Source of the DNA: Flavobacteriales bacterium
GTDB lineage: Bacteria > Bacteroidota > Bacteroidia > Flavobacteriales_F > PHOS-HE28
Direction: 5' to 3'
Length of the DNA stretch: 64,000 nucleotides
Assembly (NCBI GenBank): GCA_016713875.1
Contig: JADJOI010000003.1
Span: 2,356,001-2,420,000 of the forward strand
The translations under genes and the position numbers were made by a program. The notes beneath the pieces were generated by a model that made no database searches, was not told where the DNA came from, and saw nothing but the letters and a program-made list of their open reading frames with translations. Every line of letters begins with the position of its first letter. The stretch's first letter is position 1. Shown one piece after another: positions 15,945 through 25,217 of the stretch.

Positions 15945-18116
15945 GGGTTCCTGCCGCTCCCTGGTCAGCGTGAACCGAAGGTCGCTGATGCTGTGTGCGC
16001 CGTGCAGCAGGGCGCTCAGGCCGCGGTGGTCCGGGCCGGGTTCGCGTTCGCCATCGACCTGCAGGATGGAGCGCACGACGGCAGTGTCGCCTTCCAACGT
16101 GGTCTGCACATCGAGCGCGGCGGCGGCGGAGTTCCACCTGCCGGAGGTGAGGTCTGTGCCCAGGCGCCACTCGGCCGGAGCGCGTACGGTCACCTCCAGT
16201 TCATCCACCTGCCGGAAATCCCAGTGGAAGGGCAGCACGCGCGAGCCCGCCTCGAACGCCTGCGGCGTGGCGTGCATCAGCAGACCGCGCAGGTCGAGGT
16301 TCCATGCGCTATCACCGTCCTGCTTCAACCGGGGCCCGAGGTCGAGCTGCTGCACCAGCGGCAGGTCGAACGGCGGATCGGAGCGAAGCGCCCCGGGCTC
16401 ATGCTGCACCACTGCACAGCGCCCCGCATCCTGGGGACGATGTCCATAACCAGGATGCACCGCGGGGTCGGGTCCGTTATACAACCACGCCCCCCGGCCC
16501 ACGGTGCTGAACTGCCCGGACAGCAGCACCCGAAGATCCGCGGTGCATGATCCGGTGGCCGGGGCCACCTCCACCGTCAGGACGATGCGCCGCCGGTCGT
16601 TCCCGGGATCCGCGACGGGCAGGGTGGTGAACGCCGCGACCCTTGGGCCGTCCAGCGCCAGGCGCGTCACGTCGACAAGCAACGCCCGTGTGCCCGCCCA
16701 GTAGAAGGGCAGCTCGTTGGCCAGAAGGCCCGACCGTCTGCGCTTGGGATGCATCCACAGCATGCCCTCATCGTCCGGTATCCCGATCAACTGCTCCAGG
16801 TCCCACACCGGGGTCAGGTGATCGGCGGACAGGTGTCCGGAGCGACGGTCGAGGACGTACGCCGTTCGGTGCTGCAGACGGTGCTGCGCGATGAGCTTCA
16901 CATAGAGGTCGTGCCGGCTGATGTCGCGCAGCACCGCGTCGCTCACCTGGTCGCCCATCCGTTGGTTGGTGCCGCGCAGGTCCGCATACCAGTCGGTGTC
17001 GGGGTCGTAGCTGAACTCCATGGCGATGCGCTCGTGCAGCGCTTCAATGCGCCGTGCGGCGGGAGCATGGCCGAGCCCGGACGTCGTGGTGGTGATGAAG
17101 TCCTTCACGAGCTGGTTCTGCCGGTCGGGCACCTTCTTGCGCGCGACCCGCTCCAGCCAGAGGGCGTTGGACTCGCGGCGTCGCACCACGTACACCCAGG
17201 GCGGCTGCTGCACAGGCATGCCGCTGATGCGGTCACGCGCCCAGTACCGCAGGTCCTCCGCCTCCAGGCGCAGCATGATGTGGGGCAGGTCGTCCGCCGG
17301 GCGCGCGTTCACCTCGTCCATGCAACCGGGCAGGTCGGTGTGGTGCCAGATGGCGGTCAGCGCCTCACCTTCTTCGGTGACGATGTGCGGCGGCTCGCCC
17401 GCGAAGGTGAGGCCCTGCTTGCGCAGGTAGCGGATGCTCACCTGCTGGTCACGCACGGGAACTGCGTCGTGGAAGAAGATCCGCCAGCTGGTGAGCCGCG
17501 CCCAGTTGTCCATCCACGGGTCCGAGCGCCAGCTCTGCGAGGCCGGCTGGTTCACATCATAGGGCACCATCACCTTCCAGCGCAGTTCCACCACATCGCC
17601 CGGTACGATGCCGACCAGGTCGAGCACCACGGACGACGCGTGCTCCACGGTGGTGGGGTTCTTCACGGGCCAGCGGCGATGATGCACCACCATCTCCACC
17701 GGGCGGGCGGTGCCATCGGCGTTCAGTACGCGGGCCTGAACACGGTCGATCCTGACGTTCATCCAGCGTGGGCCGGGGTTCTCCGCCCGGGGGTCCCACA
17801 CCCGTTCCCCCTTGTCCATGGGAGGGTCCAAGCTCTCGGGCAGTTGCACATGCCCGTGCCGCTGGATGCCGTCATCATCGGCGAAGCGGATGATGCGCGT
17901 GCGCTCGAAAAAGAGGTTCAGGAACTGCGGCTTCACATGCAGGACCCGCACTTCCAACGTATCGGCCAGAACGGCCGTGGAACCGGTATCCATGGACCAT
18001 GCGGGGTCCCACACGACGGGTTCGGCCCATTCGATGGGAAGAGTGGGAAGCTGAAGTCCCTGCCCACCGGCCACGGTCCCCATCGCGACCAATGAGGCGA
18101 GGAGAAGGTGGCGCAT
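15942..18116 (-). CDS. DUF3857/transglutaminase-fold protein lacking the catalytic Cys
   Basis: A 724-residue secreted protein with a signal peptide ending AGGQG. An N-terminal beta-rich domain of DUF3857 type (about 50-260) is followed by a transglutaminase-like core (about 330-470) and a C-terminal beta domain (about 530-720). In active relatives the core reads roughly RxGDCxDxA; here it reads RMGDQVSDAVLRD, so the nucleophile is replaced by Gln, and no obvious FNH-type histidine follows. The fold is probably kept as a binding module. The start lies 6 bases after the der stop, so the two genes may be co-transcribed. Its stop codon coincides with the target duplication of the MITE-like element. 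Confidence 0.75.
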   Translation of the reverse strand: MRHLLLASLVAMGTVAGGQGLQLPTLPIEWAEPVVWDPAWSMDTGSTAVLADTLEVRVLHVKPQFLNLFFERTRIIRFADDDGIQRHGHVQLPESLDPPMDKGERVWDPRAENPGPRWMNVRIDRVQARVLNADGTARPVEMVVHHRRWPVKNPTTVEHASSVVLDLVGIVPGDVVELRWKVMVPYDVNQPASQSWRSDPWMDNWARLTSWRIFFHDAVPVRDQQVSIRYLRKQGLTFAGEPPHIVTEEGEALTAIWHHTDLPGCMDEVNARPADDLPHIMLRLEAEDLRYWARDRISGMPVQQPPWVYVVRRRESNALWLERVARKKVPDRQNQLVKDFITTTTSGLGHAPAARRIEALHERIAMEFSYDPDTDWYADLRGTNQRMGDQVSDAVLRDISRHDLYVKLIAQHRLQHRTAYVLDRRSGHLSADHLTPVWDLEQLIGIPDDEGMLWMHPKRRRSGLLANELPFYWAGTRALLVDVTRLALDGPRVAAFTTLPVADPGNDRRRIVLTVEVAPATGSCTADLRVLLSGQFSTVGRGAWLYNGPDPAVHPGYGHRPQDAGRCAVVQHEPGALRSDPPFDLPLVQQLDLGPRLKQDGDSAWNLDLRGLLMHATPQAFEAGSRVLPFHWDFRQVDELEVTVRAPAEWRLGTDLTSGRWNSAAAALDVQTTLEGDTAVVRSILQVDGEREPGPDHRGLSALLHGAHSISDLRFTLTRERQEP

Positions 18117-18122
18117 GGCGGG

Positions 18123-19427
18123 TCACTTCTTCCTCAGAAAGATACGGATGGGCACACCGGTGAAGCGGTAGTGCTGGCGGAGCTTGTTCTCCAGGAAGCG
18201 CACGTAGGGCGCCTTGATGTATTGCGGCAGGTTGGCGTAAAAGGCGAAGGAGGGCACCGGAGTGGGCAGCTGGTTGATGAACTTGATGCGGATCACCTTG
18301 CCTTTGTACATGGGCGGTCCCATCCGCTCCACCTCGGGCAGCATCACATCGTTCAGCTGGCGCGTGGGGATCTTGCGGGAGCGGTCGGCGTGCACCTGCA
18401 TGGCCAGCTCCATCACCTTGTGGATGCGTTGCTTTTCCAGCACCGAGGTGAACACCACGGGCACATCGGAGAAGGGGGCCAGACGCTGGCGCACTTCGGC
18501 CTCGAAGGCCTTCATGGTGTTGGTCTCTTTGGGCACCAGGTCCCACTTGTTCACCACCACCACCACGCCCTTGCCGTTGCGCGCGATGATGGAGAAGATG
18601 TGAAGGTCCTGCTGCTGCACGCCTTCGGTGGCATCCACCAGGAGAAGGCACACATCGCTGGCCTCGATGGCGCGCACCGAGCGGATCACACTGTAGAACT
18701 CAATGTCCTCGTTCACGCGCTGGCGTTTGCGGATGCCGGCGGTGTCCAGCAGCATCACGTCGAAACCGAACACCGTGTAGCGGGTGTGGATGGGGTCGCG
18801 CGTGGTGCCGGCCACAGGGGTGACGATGTTCTGCTCGCGACCCAGGAGGGCGTTGACGAGCGATGACTTCCCGACGTTGGGGCGGCCCACAATGGCGAGC
18901 TTGGGTACATCCGGCAGGGCCTCGGCGCTGGGTTTGCGGAACCCGGCCACGACCGTATCGAGCAGGTCGCCGGTGCCGGCACCGCTCTGGGCACTGATGC
19001 AGTGCACCTCGCCCATCCCCAGGCCGTAGAACTCCGCCGCGTCGGCCTGCCTGTCGCCGGTGTCCACCTTGTTGGCCACCAGGTGCACGGTCTTCCTCGC
19101 CTTGCGCAGCATGCCCGCGATGGCGTCGTCCATGGGCGTGAGCCCCTGGCGCACATCCACCATGAAAAGGATCACATCGGACTCCTCGATGGCAAGCTCC
19201 ACTTGGCGGCGGATCTCGGATTCGAACACGTCCTCACTGCCGGTCACATAGCCGCCCGTGTCGATGACACTGAACACGGTGCCGGTCCACTCCACCTGGC
19301 CGTAGTGCCGGTCGCGGGTGGTGCCGGCGGTGGGGTCCGTGATGGCCTCCTGCTGCTCGGTGAGGCGGTTGAACAGGGTGCTCTTGCCCACGTTGGGGCG
19401 GCCCACGATGGCGACGATGTTGCTCAT
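18123..19427 (-). CDS. der: Ribosome biogenesis GTPase Der
   Basis: A 434-residue essential GTPase for 50S subunit assembly. Two tandem G domains are visible: the first with GRPNVGKST (residues 9-17), DTGGYV and NKVD; the second with GRPNVGKSS (near residue 182), DTAG and NKWD. A C-terminal KH-like domain ends in a basic tail (PIRIFLRKK). Length and domain order are normal for Der (EngA). Confidence 0.97.
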   Translation of the reverse strand: MSNIVAIVGRPNVGKSTLFNRLTEQQEAITDPTAGTTRDRHYGQVEWTGTVFSVIDTGGYVTGSEDVFESEIRRQVELAIEESDVILFMVDVRQGLTPMDDAIAGMLRKARKTVHLVANKVDTGDRQADAAEFYGLGMGEVHCISAQSGAGTGDLLDTVVAGFRKPSAEALPDVPKLAIVGRPNVGKSSLVNALLGREQNIVTPVAGTTRDPIHTRYTVFGFDVMLLDTAGIRKRQRVNEDIEFYSVIRSVRAIEASDVCLLLVDATEGVQQQDLHIFSIIARNGKGVVVVVNKWDLVPKETNTMKAFEAEVRQRLAPFSDVPVVFTSVLEKQRIHKVMELAMQVHADRSRKIPTRQLNDVMLPEVERMGPPMYKGKVIRIKFINQLPTPVPSFAFYANLPQYIKAPYVRFLENKLRQHYRFTGVPIRIFLRKK

Positions 19428-19448
19428 GTGCGTTCGAGTGGCGACTGA

Positions 19449-19521
19449 CGAGTGACGAGCGGCGGTTGGTGATGCACCGGTCCGGAAGGGAACGCGCTCA
19501 CCGCTCGCCGATCGTCACTCG
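19449..19521. repeat. Imperfect inverted repeat between era and der
   Basis: CGAGTGACGAGCGG (19449-19462) faces CCGCTCGCCGATCGTCACTCG (19501-19521), its imperfect inverse complement, in the 103-bp gap between the era stop and der start. It also contains short GTGACGAG tandem units. It could form a hairpin in mRNA or be a decayed intergenic repeat; no T-tract follows. Confidence 0.45.
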
Positions 19522-19530
19522 CTGCTCTCA

Positions 19531-20406
19531 TCAGTATCCGTAGTTCCTCAGTTTGTTCTTGTCCTCCCGCCAGTCGGGGTCGGCCTTCACCTTCAGGTCC
19601 AGGAAGACCTTGGTGCGCACGAAGCGTTCGATGGCCTCCCGGGCCTGGGTGCCCAGTCGGCGTAGCGCGCGACCACCCTCTCCGATGAGGATGGCCTTCT
19701 GGCTGTCACGCATCACGATGATGTCGGCCTGGATGCGGGTGAGGGTGTCGCCTTCCTCGTAGCTGTTCACGACCACTTCGCAGCTGTAGGGCACCTCCTG
19801 CTTATAGAGGGCGAGGATGCGTTCGCGCACGAGCTCTGCCACGAAGAAGCGCATGTTGCGGTCGCTGAGCTCGTCCTTGGGGAAGTATGGTGGATGCTCC
19901 GGCAAGGCCTCCACCAAGTGGCGCCGAAGCTCCTCGATGTGAAAGCCGTGCAACGCCGATACGGGCACCACCTTGGCCACGGGTAGGGCCTCCTGCCATC
20001 GCTGACAGGCCTGAAGCACCTCCGCCTCGCCGCCCAGGTCCACCTTGTTCACCAGCACCAACAGGGGGCAGCGGGCGCGCCGGGCGCGGTCCAGCAGAGC
20101 CTGTGAGCGGTCAGGGCGCTGATGCAGTTCCACCAGCACCACCAGGAGGTCCGCATCGCGCAGGGCGGAATCCACAGCGGCCATCATGCGTTCCTGCAGA
20201 CCGTACTGGGGTTCCAGGATGCCCGGTGTGTCGCCGATCACCAGCTGGTGATCGGGGCCGTTGAGCAGGCCGAGGATGCGGTGGCGCGTGGTCTGGGCCT
20301 TGGGGTTGGTGATGGCCAGGGGTTCACCGAGCAGCGCGTTCAGCAGGGTGCTCTTGCCCGCGTTGGGCATGCCGATGATGTTGACGAAACCGGCGCGGTG
20401 GCTCAT
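19531..20406 (-). CDS. era: GTPase Era
   Basis: A 291-residue GTPase for 16S rRNA maturation and 30S assembly. G motifs are GMPNAGKST (residues 12-20), the switch region QTTRHR, DTPG and NKVD. A C-terminal type II KH domain carries ILIGEGGRALRRLG, and the protein ends DKNKLRNYGY as is usual for Bacteroidota Era. It is encoded directly upstream of der. Confidence 0.97.
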   Translation of the reverse strand: MSHRAGFVNIIGMPNAGKSTLLNALLGEPLAITNPKAQTTRHRILGLLNGPDHQLVIGDTPGILEPQYGLQERMMAAVDSALRDADLLVVLVELHQRPDRSQALLDRARRARCPLLVLVNKVDLGGEAEVLQACQRWQEALPVAKVVPVSALHGFHIEELRRHLVEALPEHPPYFPKDELSDRNMRFFVAELVRERILALYKQEVPYSCEVVVNSYEEGDTLTRIQADIIVMRDSQKAILIGEGGRALRRLGTQAREAIERFVRTKVFLDLKVKADPDWREDKNKLRNYGY

Positions 20407-20476
20407 GGTGCTGCGAAGATGGGGACCACAACGGGCGGGAATGAAGAAGCCCGGTCGGTCGGACCGGGCTCTCTTG

Positions 20477-20549
20477 TAGCGGGGGCAGGACTCGAACCTG
20501 CGGCCTTCGGGTTATGAGCCCGACGAGCTACCATCTGCTCCACCCCGCA
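20477..20549 (-). tRNA. Initiator tRNA-fMet (CAT anticodon)
   Basis: A 73-nt cloverleaf on the minus strand. The anticodon arm is GGG-CTCATAA-CCC, with the three consecutive G:C pairs diagnostic of initiators. The D arm AGCAGATGGTAGCTC and T arm GCAGGTTCGAGTCCTGC pair correctly. Acceptor bases 2-7 pair, but positions 1 and 72 are both T, an unpaired end typical of initiators (C:A in E. coli). The CCA end is not encoded. Confidence 0.93.
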
Positions 20550-20585
20550 GTGGACGTCAAAGGTAACATTCTTTCGTTGCCCCGC

Positions 20586-22514
20586 TCAGACCTCAACGTC
20601 GAGCTCGTTGAGCCGGGCCGCAGCGTACTCCCAGTCGGCCATCACGACGGCGATGCGTTGGGCCAGTTCACCCAGGCGGGCGTAACCCTTGTCCAGCTCG
20701 GCGGCGGGCAGGCCTACGGCCATCACTTGGGCCTGCAGGGCCTTCTCCTCCTGTTCAAGGGCGGCCAGCTCCTTCTCGGCGCGCTCCACCTGGTTCTGCA
20801 CGCGTCGACGCTCCTTGTCGCGCTCCTTGCGCTCGTGGTAGTCGCTGCGCTGCGCGCCGGCGGCCTTGGCGGGGGCGGTCCGGGCGCTGCTGGCGCCCAT
20901 GTCGGCGGCCTGCAGGGCTTTGCGCTTCTCGATCAGCTCAAGGATGTCCAAGTGCTGGTCGCGGATCCGGCCGCCGTCGAGTTCCAGGATCCGGTGGGTC
21001 AGCCCGTGCAGGAAGTCGCGGTCGTGGCTCACCAGGAGGAAGGTGCCGTCGTAGTTCTTCAGCGCCTCCTTCAGCACGTCCTTGCTCTGGATGTCCAGAT
21101 GGTGCGTGGGCTCGTCCAGCAGCAGGAAGTTGAGCGGACGCAGCAGCATGCAGCACAGGGCCAACCGGGCGCGTTCACCTCCGCTCAGCACTTTCACCTT
21201 CTTGTCCACGTCCTCACCGCTGAAGAGGAAAGCCCCGAGCATGGCGCGCACTCGAGGTCGGTTCTCCTCGCTGGCAGCATCCTCGGCGGTCTCCAGGACG
21301 GTGCGCTTGGGTTCGAGCCGCTCCGGCATGTCCTGGGCGTAGTAGCCCAGCACCACACCATGGCCCAGTCTGATCTGGCCCTCATAGGGCTCCTCGCCCA
21401 CCACCATGCGGATGAGCGTGCTCTTGCCCGTGCCATTGGCTCCCACCAGGGCCAGGTGCTCGCCCTTGCCGATGGTGAGCTCCGCATGGCTGAAGATGCG
21501 CTTGGGCCCATAGGCCTTGCTCACGTCCTTCACCTCGGCGATGAGCTTCCCGGCATGCGGGGCGGGCGGGAAGCGGACCACCAGCTTGCGGAGGTCCTCG
21601 TCCTCCACCTCGATGCGGTCGAGGTTCTCCAGCTTGGTGATGAGGCTTTGGGCGAAAGCCGCCTTGCTGGCCTTCGCGCGGTACTTGTTGATGAGCTCCT
21701 GGGTCTTCTCGATGTACTTCTGCTGGTCCTTGGCGGCGGCGAGCTGCTGTTCGCGCTCCACCTTGCGCAGTTCCACGTACTGGCTCCAGGGCACCTTACG
21801 GTCGATGAGTTCGCCACCGGTCACCTCCAGGGTGCGCTTGGTGAGCCGGTCCAGGAAGGTCTTGTCGTGGCTGATGAGCACCAGGGCGGCCGGGTAGGTG
21901 CGCAGCAGGTCCTCCAGCCATTGGATGGCCGGAAGGTCAAGGTGGTTGGTGGGCTCGTCCAGCAGCAGCAGGTCGGGCTGCAGCAGCAGGATGCGGGCGA
22001 GCTCGGCGCGCATCCGCCATCCACCGCTCAGCTCGGCCAGTGGTCGGTGAATGTCGTCGCCCACGAAGCCCAGGCCCTTCAGCATGCGCTCCACCTGCTG
22101 GTCATGGTCGCTGACCCCCAGCGCGTTGAGCCGCTCGTGGGCGTGCGCCAGCATGGTGGCCAGCTCCATTTGGTGCTCCACCTCGGTGGCCTGCTCCAAG
22201 TCCTTTTCGATGCGGTCCAGGGCGGCGCGCAGGTGTTGTGCTTCCTCAAAGGCCTTCTCGGCCACCTGACGCGGGCTGAGGGTCAGGTCATGGTCCATCT
22301 GCTGGGGCAGATAGCCCAGGGTGAGGTCGCGCGGGCGGCCGATGGCGCCCTTGTCGTAGGACTGCTGGCCGGCCAGGATCTTCAGCAGGGTGCTCTTGCC
22401 GGCCCCATTGCGTCCAACGAGGCCGATGCGGTCATCGCTCCCGATGAAGAATGACACCCCGTCGAACATGGGGCGTTGCCCGAAATGGAGGGTGAGACCG
22501 GAGACGTCGATCAT
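20586..22514 (-). CDS. ABC-F family ATPase
   Basis: A 642-residue soluble protein with two ABC cassettes and no membrane domain, as in the translation-factor ABC-F family. Walker A motifs are GRNGAGKST (about 35-43) and GANGTGKST (about 350), and the signatures are LSGGWRMRAELARI and LSGGERARLAL. A helical linker of about 80 residues lies between cassettes, and a charged C-terminal coiled coil (about 545-642) resembles Uup-type members. It likely acts on ribosomes; whether it is a housekeeping factor or gives antibiotic protection cannot be decided. A TACCTTTG promoter-like box lies at 22538-22545. Confidence 0.92.
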   Translation of the reverse strand: MIDVSGLTLHFGQRPMFDGVSFFIGSDDRIGLVGRNGAGKSTLLKILAGQQSYDKGAIGRPRDLTLGYLPQQMDHDLTLSPRQVAEKAFEEAQHLRAALDRIEKDLEQATEVEHQMELATMLAHAHERLNALGVSDHDQQVERMLKGLGFVGDDIHRPLAELSGGWRMRAELARILLLQPDLLLLDEPTNHLDLPAIQWLEDLLRTYPAALVLISHDKTFLDRLTKRTLEVTGGELIDRKVPWSQYVELRKVEREQQLAAAKDQQKYIEKTQELINKYRAKASKAAFAQSLITKLENLDRIEVEDEDLRKLVVRFPPAPHAGKLIAEVKDVSKAYGPKRIFSHAELTIGKGEHLALVGANGTGKSTLIRMVVGEEPYEGQIRLGHGVVLGYYAQDMPERLEPKRTVLETAEDAASEENRPRVRAMLGAFLFSGEDVDKKVKVLSGGERARLALCCMLLRPLNFLLLDEPTHHLDIQSKDVLKEALKNYDGTFLLVSHDRDFLHGLTHRILELDGGRIRDQHLDILELIEKRKALQAADMGASSARTAPAKAAGAQRSDYHERKERDKERRRVQNQVERAEKELAALEQEEKALQAQVMAVGLPAAELDKGYARLGELAQRIAVVMADWEYAAARLNELDVEV

Positions 22515-22537
22515 GGCAAGGTGGGCGGAAAAGGCTG

Positions 22538-22545
22538 CAAAGGTA
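22538..22545 (-). promoter_or_regulatory. -7 promoter-like element for the ABC-F gene
   Basis: TACCTTTG on the minus strand, 23 bases upstream of the ABC-F ATG, matches TAnnTTTG. No convincing -33 box is seen. Confidence 0.45.
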
Positions 22546-22578
22546 CGGGCTTCCGGGCCAGGGCGGGGCCCTGAACAC

Positions 22579-22607
22579 CGAAGCCCCCCGCGGTGCGGAG
22601 GGCTTCG
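22579..22607 (-). terminator. Terminator hairpin after gldN
   Basis: A 13-bp stem with one mismatch (arms 22579-22591 and 22595-22607, loop GGT) lies 19 bases beyond the gldN stop and before the ABC-F promoter, marking the end of the T9SS operon. It has no long T-tract. Confidence 0.6.
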
Positions 22608-22625
22608 CTCAGCGGCCGGGGCCGC

Positions 22626-23492
22626 TCAGAAGTTCCAAAGGTCGTGCTCGAACTCGAAGAGGGACTGCTTGATCTCCTCGCCCTCCAACAGCGCATCCAG
22701 ACCCGTGCGGTATTGGTTGATGCTGCGGTCGTACACGTTGCTCCACTTGATGATCGTGCTGCTGAACTGACGCTTCCAGAAGAGGTCCTCATAGCTCCGC
22801 CGTTCCGCATCGTTCTCGCGGTTGAAGACATCCCAGTTGGCGAAGACGTAGCGGCACTCCGGGAAATAGAGCCAGAAGAGCGTCTGGAAGCCTTTCGACT
22901 CCCCATCGTCTCCGATCTTCTCCCGCATCGGCGCGATGCCGATGATGCGGATGTCCATCGAGCTGCGTTGCTTGTCGAAGACCCAGTCCTCCTTGATGCG
23001 GTACCGTTTGACGTCAGCGGATTCCAACGACGACTCCACAACAACTGGGAGGAATTCACCAGGATTGTCCGGATCCTCCGTGAGCTGGGTGTCCACCCGG
23101 AGGAACAACTCCTTCAGCTCAGTGGGAAGTAGAGCTTTTTTGAACTCGTCTTCGTCGCCCAATGCACCAGCACTGTAGGCAGTGATCGAGCCGTCCGTGA
23201 GAAGCGCCTGGCGAATGACATCGAACAGGCACTTCCGGTCGCTGATGGGCGTCACCGGGTAGTAAAGCGGGTGATTGATCTTCTCGCGGAGATCGATCTC
23301 ACGCCAGACCCTTCGCGCCCACATCACATCGGCCTCGCGGATGTGCGCGTAGGGCACCACCCGCTTGGTCTTCGTATGTTCCTTGATGTACGCCCCGTCC
23401 AGCACGGTCTGGGCACAGGCGGGACCGGCGAAGGACGCGAGCAGCGCACACCCGATGAGGGCGGCCCGCAGGGAACGAACGACGTGCTTCAT
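22626..23492 (-). CDS. gldN: T9SS periplasmic component GldN/PorN
   Basis: A 288-residue exported protein with a signal peptide ending AGPACAQ. The mature part has the GldN family layout: YIKEHTKTKRVVPYAHIREADVMWARRVWREIDLREKINHP, then a central CLFDVIRQALL and WLYFPECRYVFANWDVFN. In the T9SS, GldN pairs with GldK to form the periplasmic ring under the outer membrane. ATG 23498 is an equally good start. The gene begins about 15-20 bases after the gldM stop as the last gene of the operon. Confidence 0.93.
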   Translation of the reverse strand: MKHVVRSLRAALIGCALLASFAGPACAQTVLDGAYIKEHTKTKRVVPYAHIREADVMWARRVWREIDLREKINHPLYYPVTPISDRKCLFDVIRQALLTDGSITAYSAGALGDEDEFKKALLPTELKELFLRVDTQLTEDPDNPGEFLPVVVESSLESADVKRYRIKEDWVFDKQRSSMDIRIIGIAPMREKIGDDGESKGFQTLFWLYFPECRYVFANWDVFNRENDAERRSYEDLFWKRQFSSTIIKWSNVYDRSINQYRTGLDALLEGEEIKQSLFEFEHDLWNF

Positions 23493-23512
23493 GTCCATGT
23501 GGATGAGGTGGA

Positions 23513-25165
23513 TCAAGAGACCTTCAGGGAAAGGGATCCGATACCGGTCACAGTGCCATCGGGTTTGCGGACCTTGATGTTGTCCACGTACACCTTGCTC
23601 CCGGTCTTCACCTTGCTGAGAAGCTCCTTCTGCTCTGTGCTGAGCTTGTTGCCTTTTGTGCTCTTTTCCGCATAGGTGCCGGAGACGGAGACGCCGATGT
23701 TGAACTCCACCACCTCGAACTTCAGGTCGAACTCGAAGCCCTCCATGCGGGCGATGACCCCGGCAGCGGCGGTCAGTTCGGCTTTTTTCACGGTCGCATC
23801 ACCCGCGCCCTTGTTTGCGAACACAGGTGACGGGTTGGGCACGGACTTCACGCGGAACTTCACGCCTGGCATGCTCTTGCGCTGGCCGTTCGGCATCTCC
23901 ACGCTCACGTTGACGGTGGCTTCGGTGCCCTTGCCGGGCTTCACGATGTAGCCTTGGGCGGCCTTCGTGATCGAGCCGTTGTCGATGCTGGGGGTGATCT
24001 TGTCGGCGCTGAATCCGGGAACGCTGACGTCCACCGGGTTGTCGATGCCCCGGTAGAACACGTTCATCTTCGTGGGGCTCACCACCACGTTCGGTTGGGC
24101 CACTTCGTAGTTGGCGTAGAACGGATAACGCTTCTCCTCCTGGCCGGCCTGCTTGAACTTGATGATGCCCTTCCACTCCTTGGAACCGACACCCTGGCCC
24201 GGCAGGCGCAGTTTGCCCTTGCCATCGGCCCCGATGGGCACCACCTTCTTGGCACCGATCACCTCCATCTTCACGGTATCGATGGTGCCGTTCTCGCTCA
24301 GCTCCACCACGGGAGGGTTCAAGGGGTCATAACCGGCGAGGTACACATCGGCGCGGAACGAATCACCCACGGTGATGTAGTTGCTCACGGGCAGCACCAC
24401 GGGGGCCAGTTCGGAGAACTTCATCGACTTGCCCTCCACTTCACCCATGAGGTAACCCACGCACTCGTTCTCGATGTTGCGCACATCGCTCTGCAGCTTC
24501 GAGAGGATGGTGATGCCGGCGGCCAGGGGGACGTGGTAGAAGTTGATGCTCTCCCAATTGTTCATGGTCCCGGAGGCATCAGCCCGATCACTGAGGTCGA
24601 ACACGCGGTCCACCTGGGCGGCGAGGCCCGGGTTGTTGGCGGCCACCTGCTTGATCTTGTCGCGGTAGGCCTCGATCTTGGTCCGCAGTTCACGGGCGGT
24701 CAGCTCGCCCTCCTTGGGCTTGCCGGGTTCCGAACCCACCATCAGTTCCGTGATCTTGTTGTTGTCGTCCTTTTTGCCCACCAAGGCCAGGTTGATGATG
24801 GTGTCGCGGCCTTTCTCGTCCTTGCCGATCACCTTGTCCTCTGGCAACCCTTCGGTGGCCGAAATGACCTTCACCTTGACGCGATCGATGTGGGTGAGCA
24901 GGTCGGCGGCCATGGTCTGCACGGCCTGTGCTTCACCCCAGGCCTTACCGAACTTCTTCGGGTTCTCGGCGGCCAATCCGGAGAAGCTCGCGTAGGTCGC
25001 GTCCATTTTCTCCTTCAGGGTGAGCTTGGTGGTCTCCAGACCGTTGTTCACGGTCACGAAGCTGTCCAGGATCTCCTTGGACACGTTCAGGGCCAGAAGA
25101 GCGGTCAACACGAGATACATCATGTTGATCATCTTCTGACGCGGCGTCTGTTTGCCACTTGCCAT
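23513..25165 (-). CDS. gldM: T9SS motor component GldM/PorM
   Basis: A 550-residue inner-membrane protein with a short cytoplasmic start, one transmembrane helix (KMINMMYLVLTALLALNVS, about residues 11-29) and a long periplasmic part of one helical and three Ig-like domains. With GldL it forms the proton-driven rotary motor that powers T9SS secretion and gliding. The N-terminus ASGKQTPRQKMINMMYLVLTAL is highly characteristic. Length is slightly above the usual 510-520 residues. Confidence 0.96.
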   Translation of the reverse strand: MASGKQTPRQKMINMMYLVLTALLALNVSKEILDSFVTVNNGLETTKLTLKEKMDATYASFSGLAAENPKKFGKAWGEAQAVQTMAADLLTHIDRVKVKVISATEGLPEDKVIGKDEKGRDTIINLALVGKKDDNNKITELMVGSEPGKPKEGELTARELRTKIEAYRDKIKQVAANNPGLAAQVDRVFDLSDRADASGTMNNWESINFYHVPLAAGITILSKLQSDVRNIENECVGYLMGEVEGKSMKFSELAPVVLPVSNYITVGDSFRADVYLAGYDPLNPPVVELSENGTIDTVKMEVIGAKKVVPIGADGKGKLRLPGQGVGSKEWKGIIKFKQAGQEEKRYPFYANYEVAQPNVVVSPTKMNVFYRGIDNPVDVSVPGFSADKITPSIDNGSITKAAQGYIVKPGKGTEATVNVSVEMPNGQRKSMPGVKFRVKSVPNPSPVFANKGAGDATVKKAELTAAAGVIARMEGFEFDLKFEVVEFNIGVSVSGTYAEKSTKGNKLSTEQKELLSKVKTGSKVYVDNIKVRKPDGTVTGIGSLSLKVS

Positions 25166-25217
25166 GGTTCTACCAGCGGGTGTTGGTCCGTGCTAGGTCA
25201 AGGGATGCCGGTGGCGC

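Noticed and set aside
20514..22454. Plus-strand open frame of 646 codons opposite the ABC-F gene
   Set aside because: It begins inside the tRNA gene and lies antisense to intact Walker and signature motifs.
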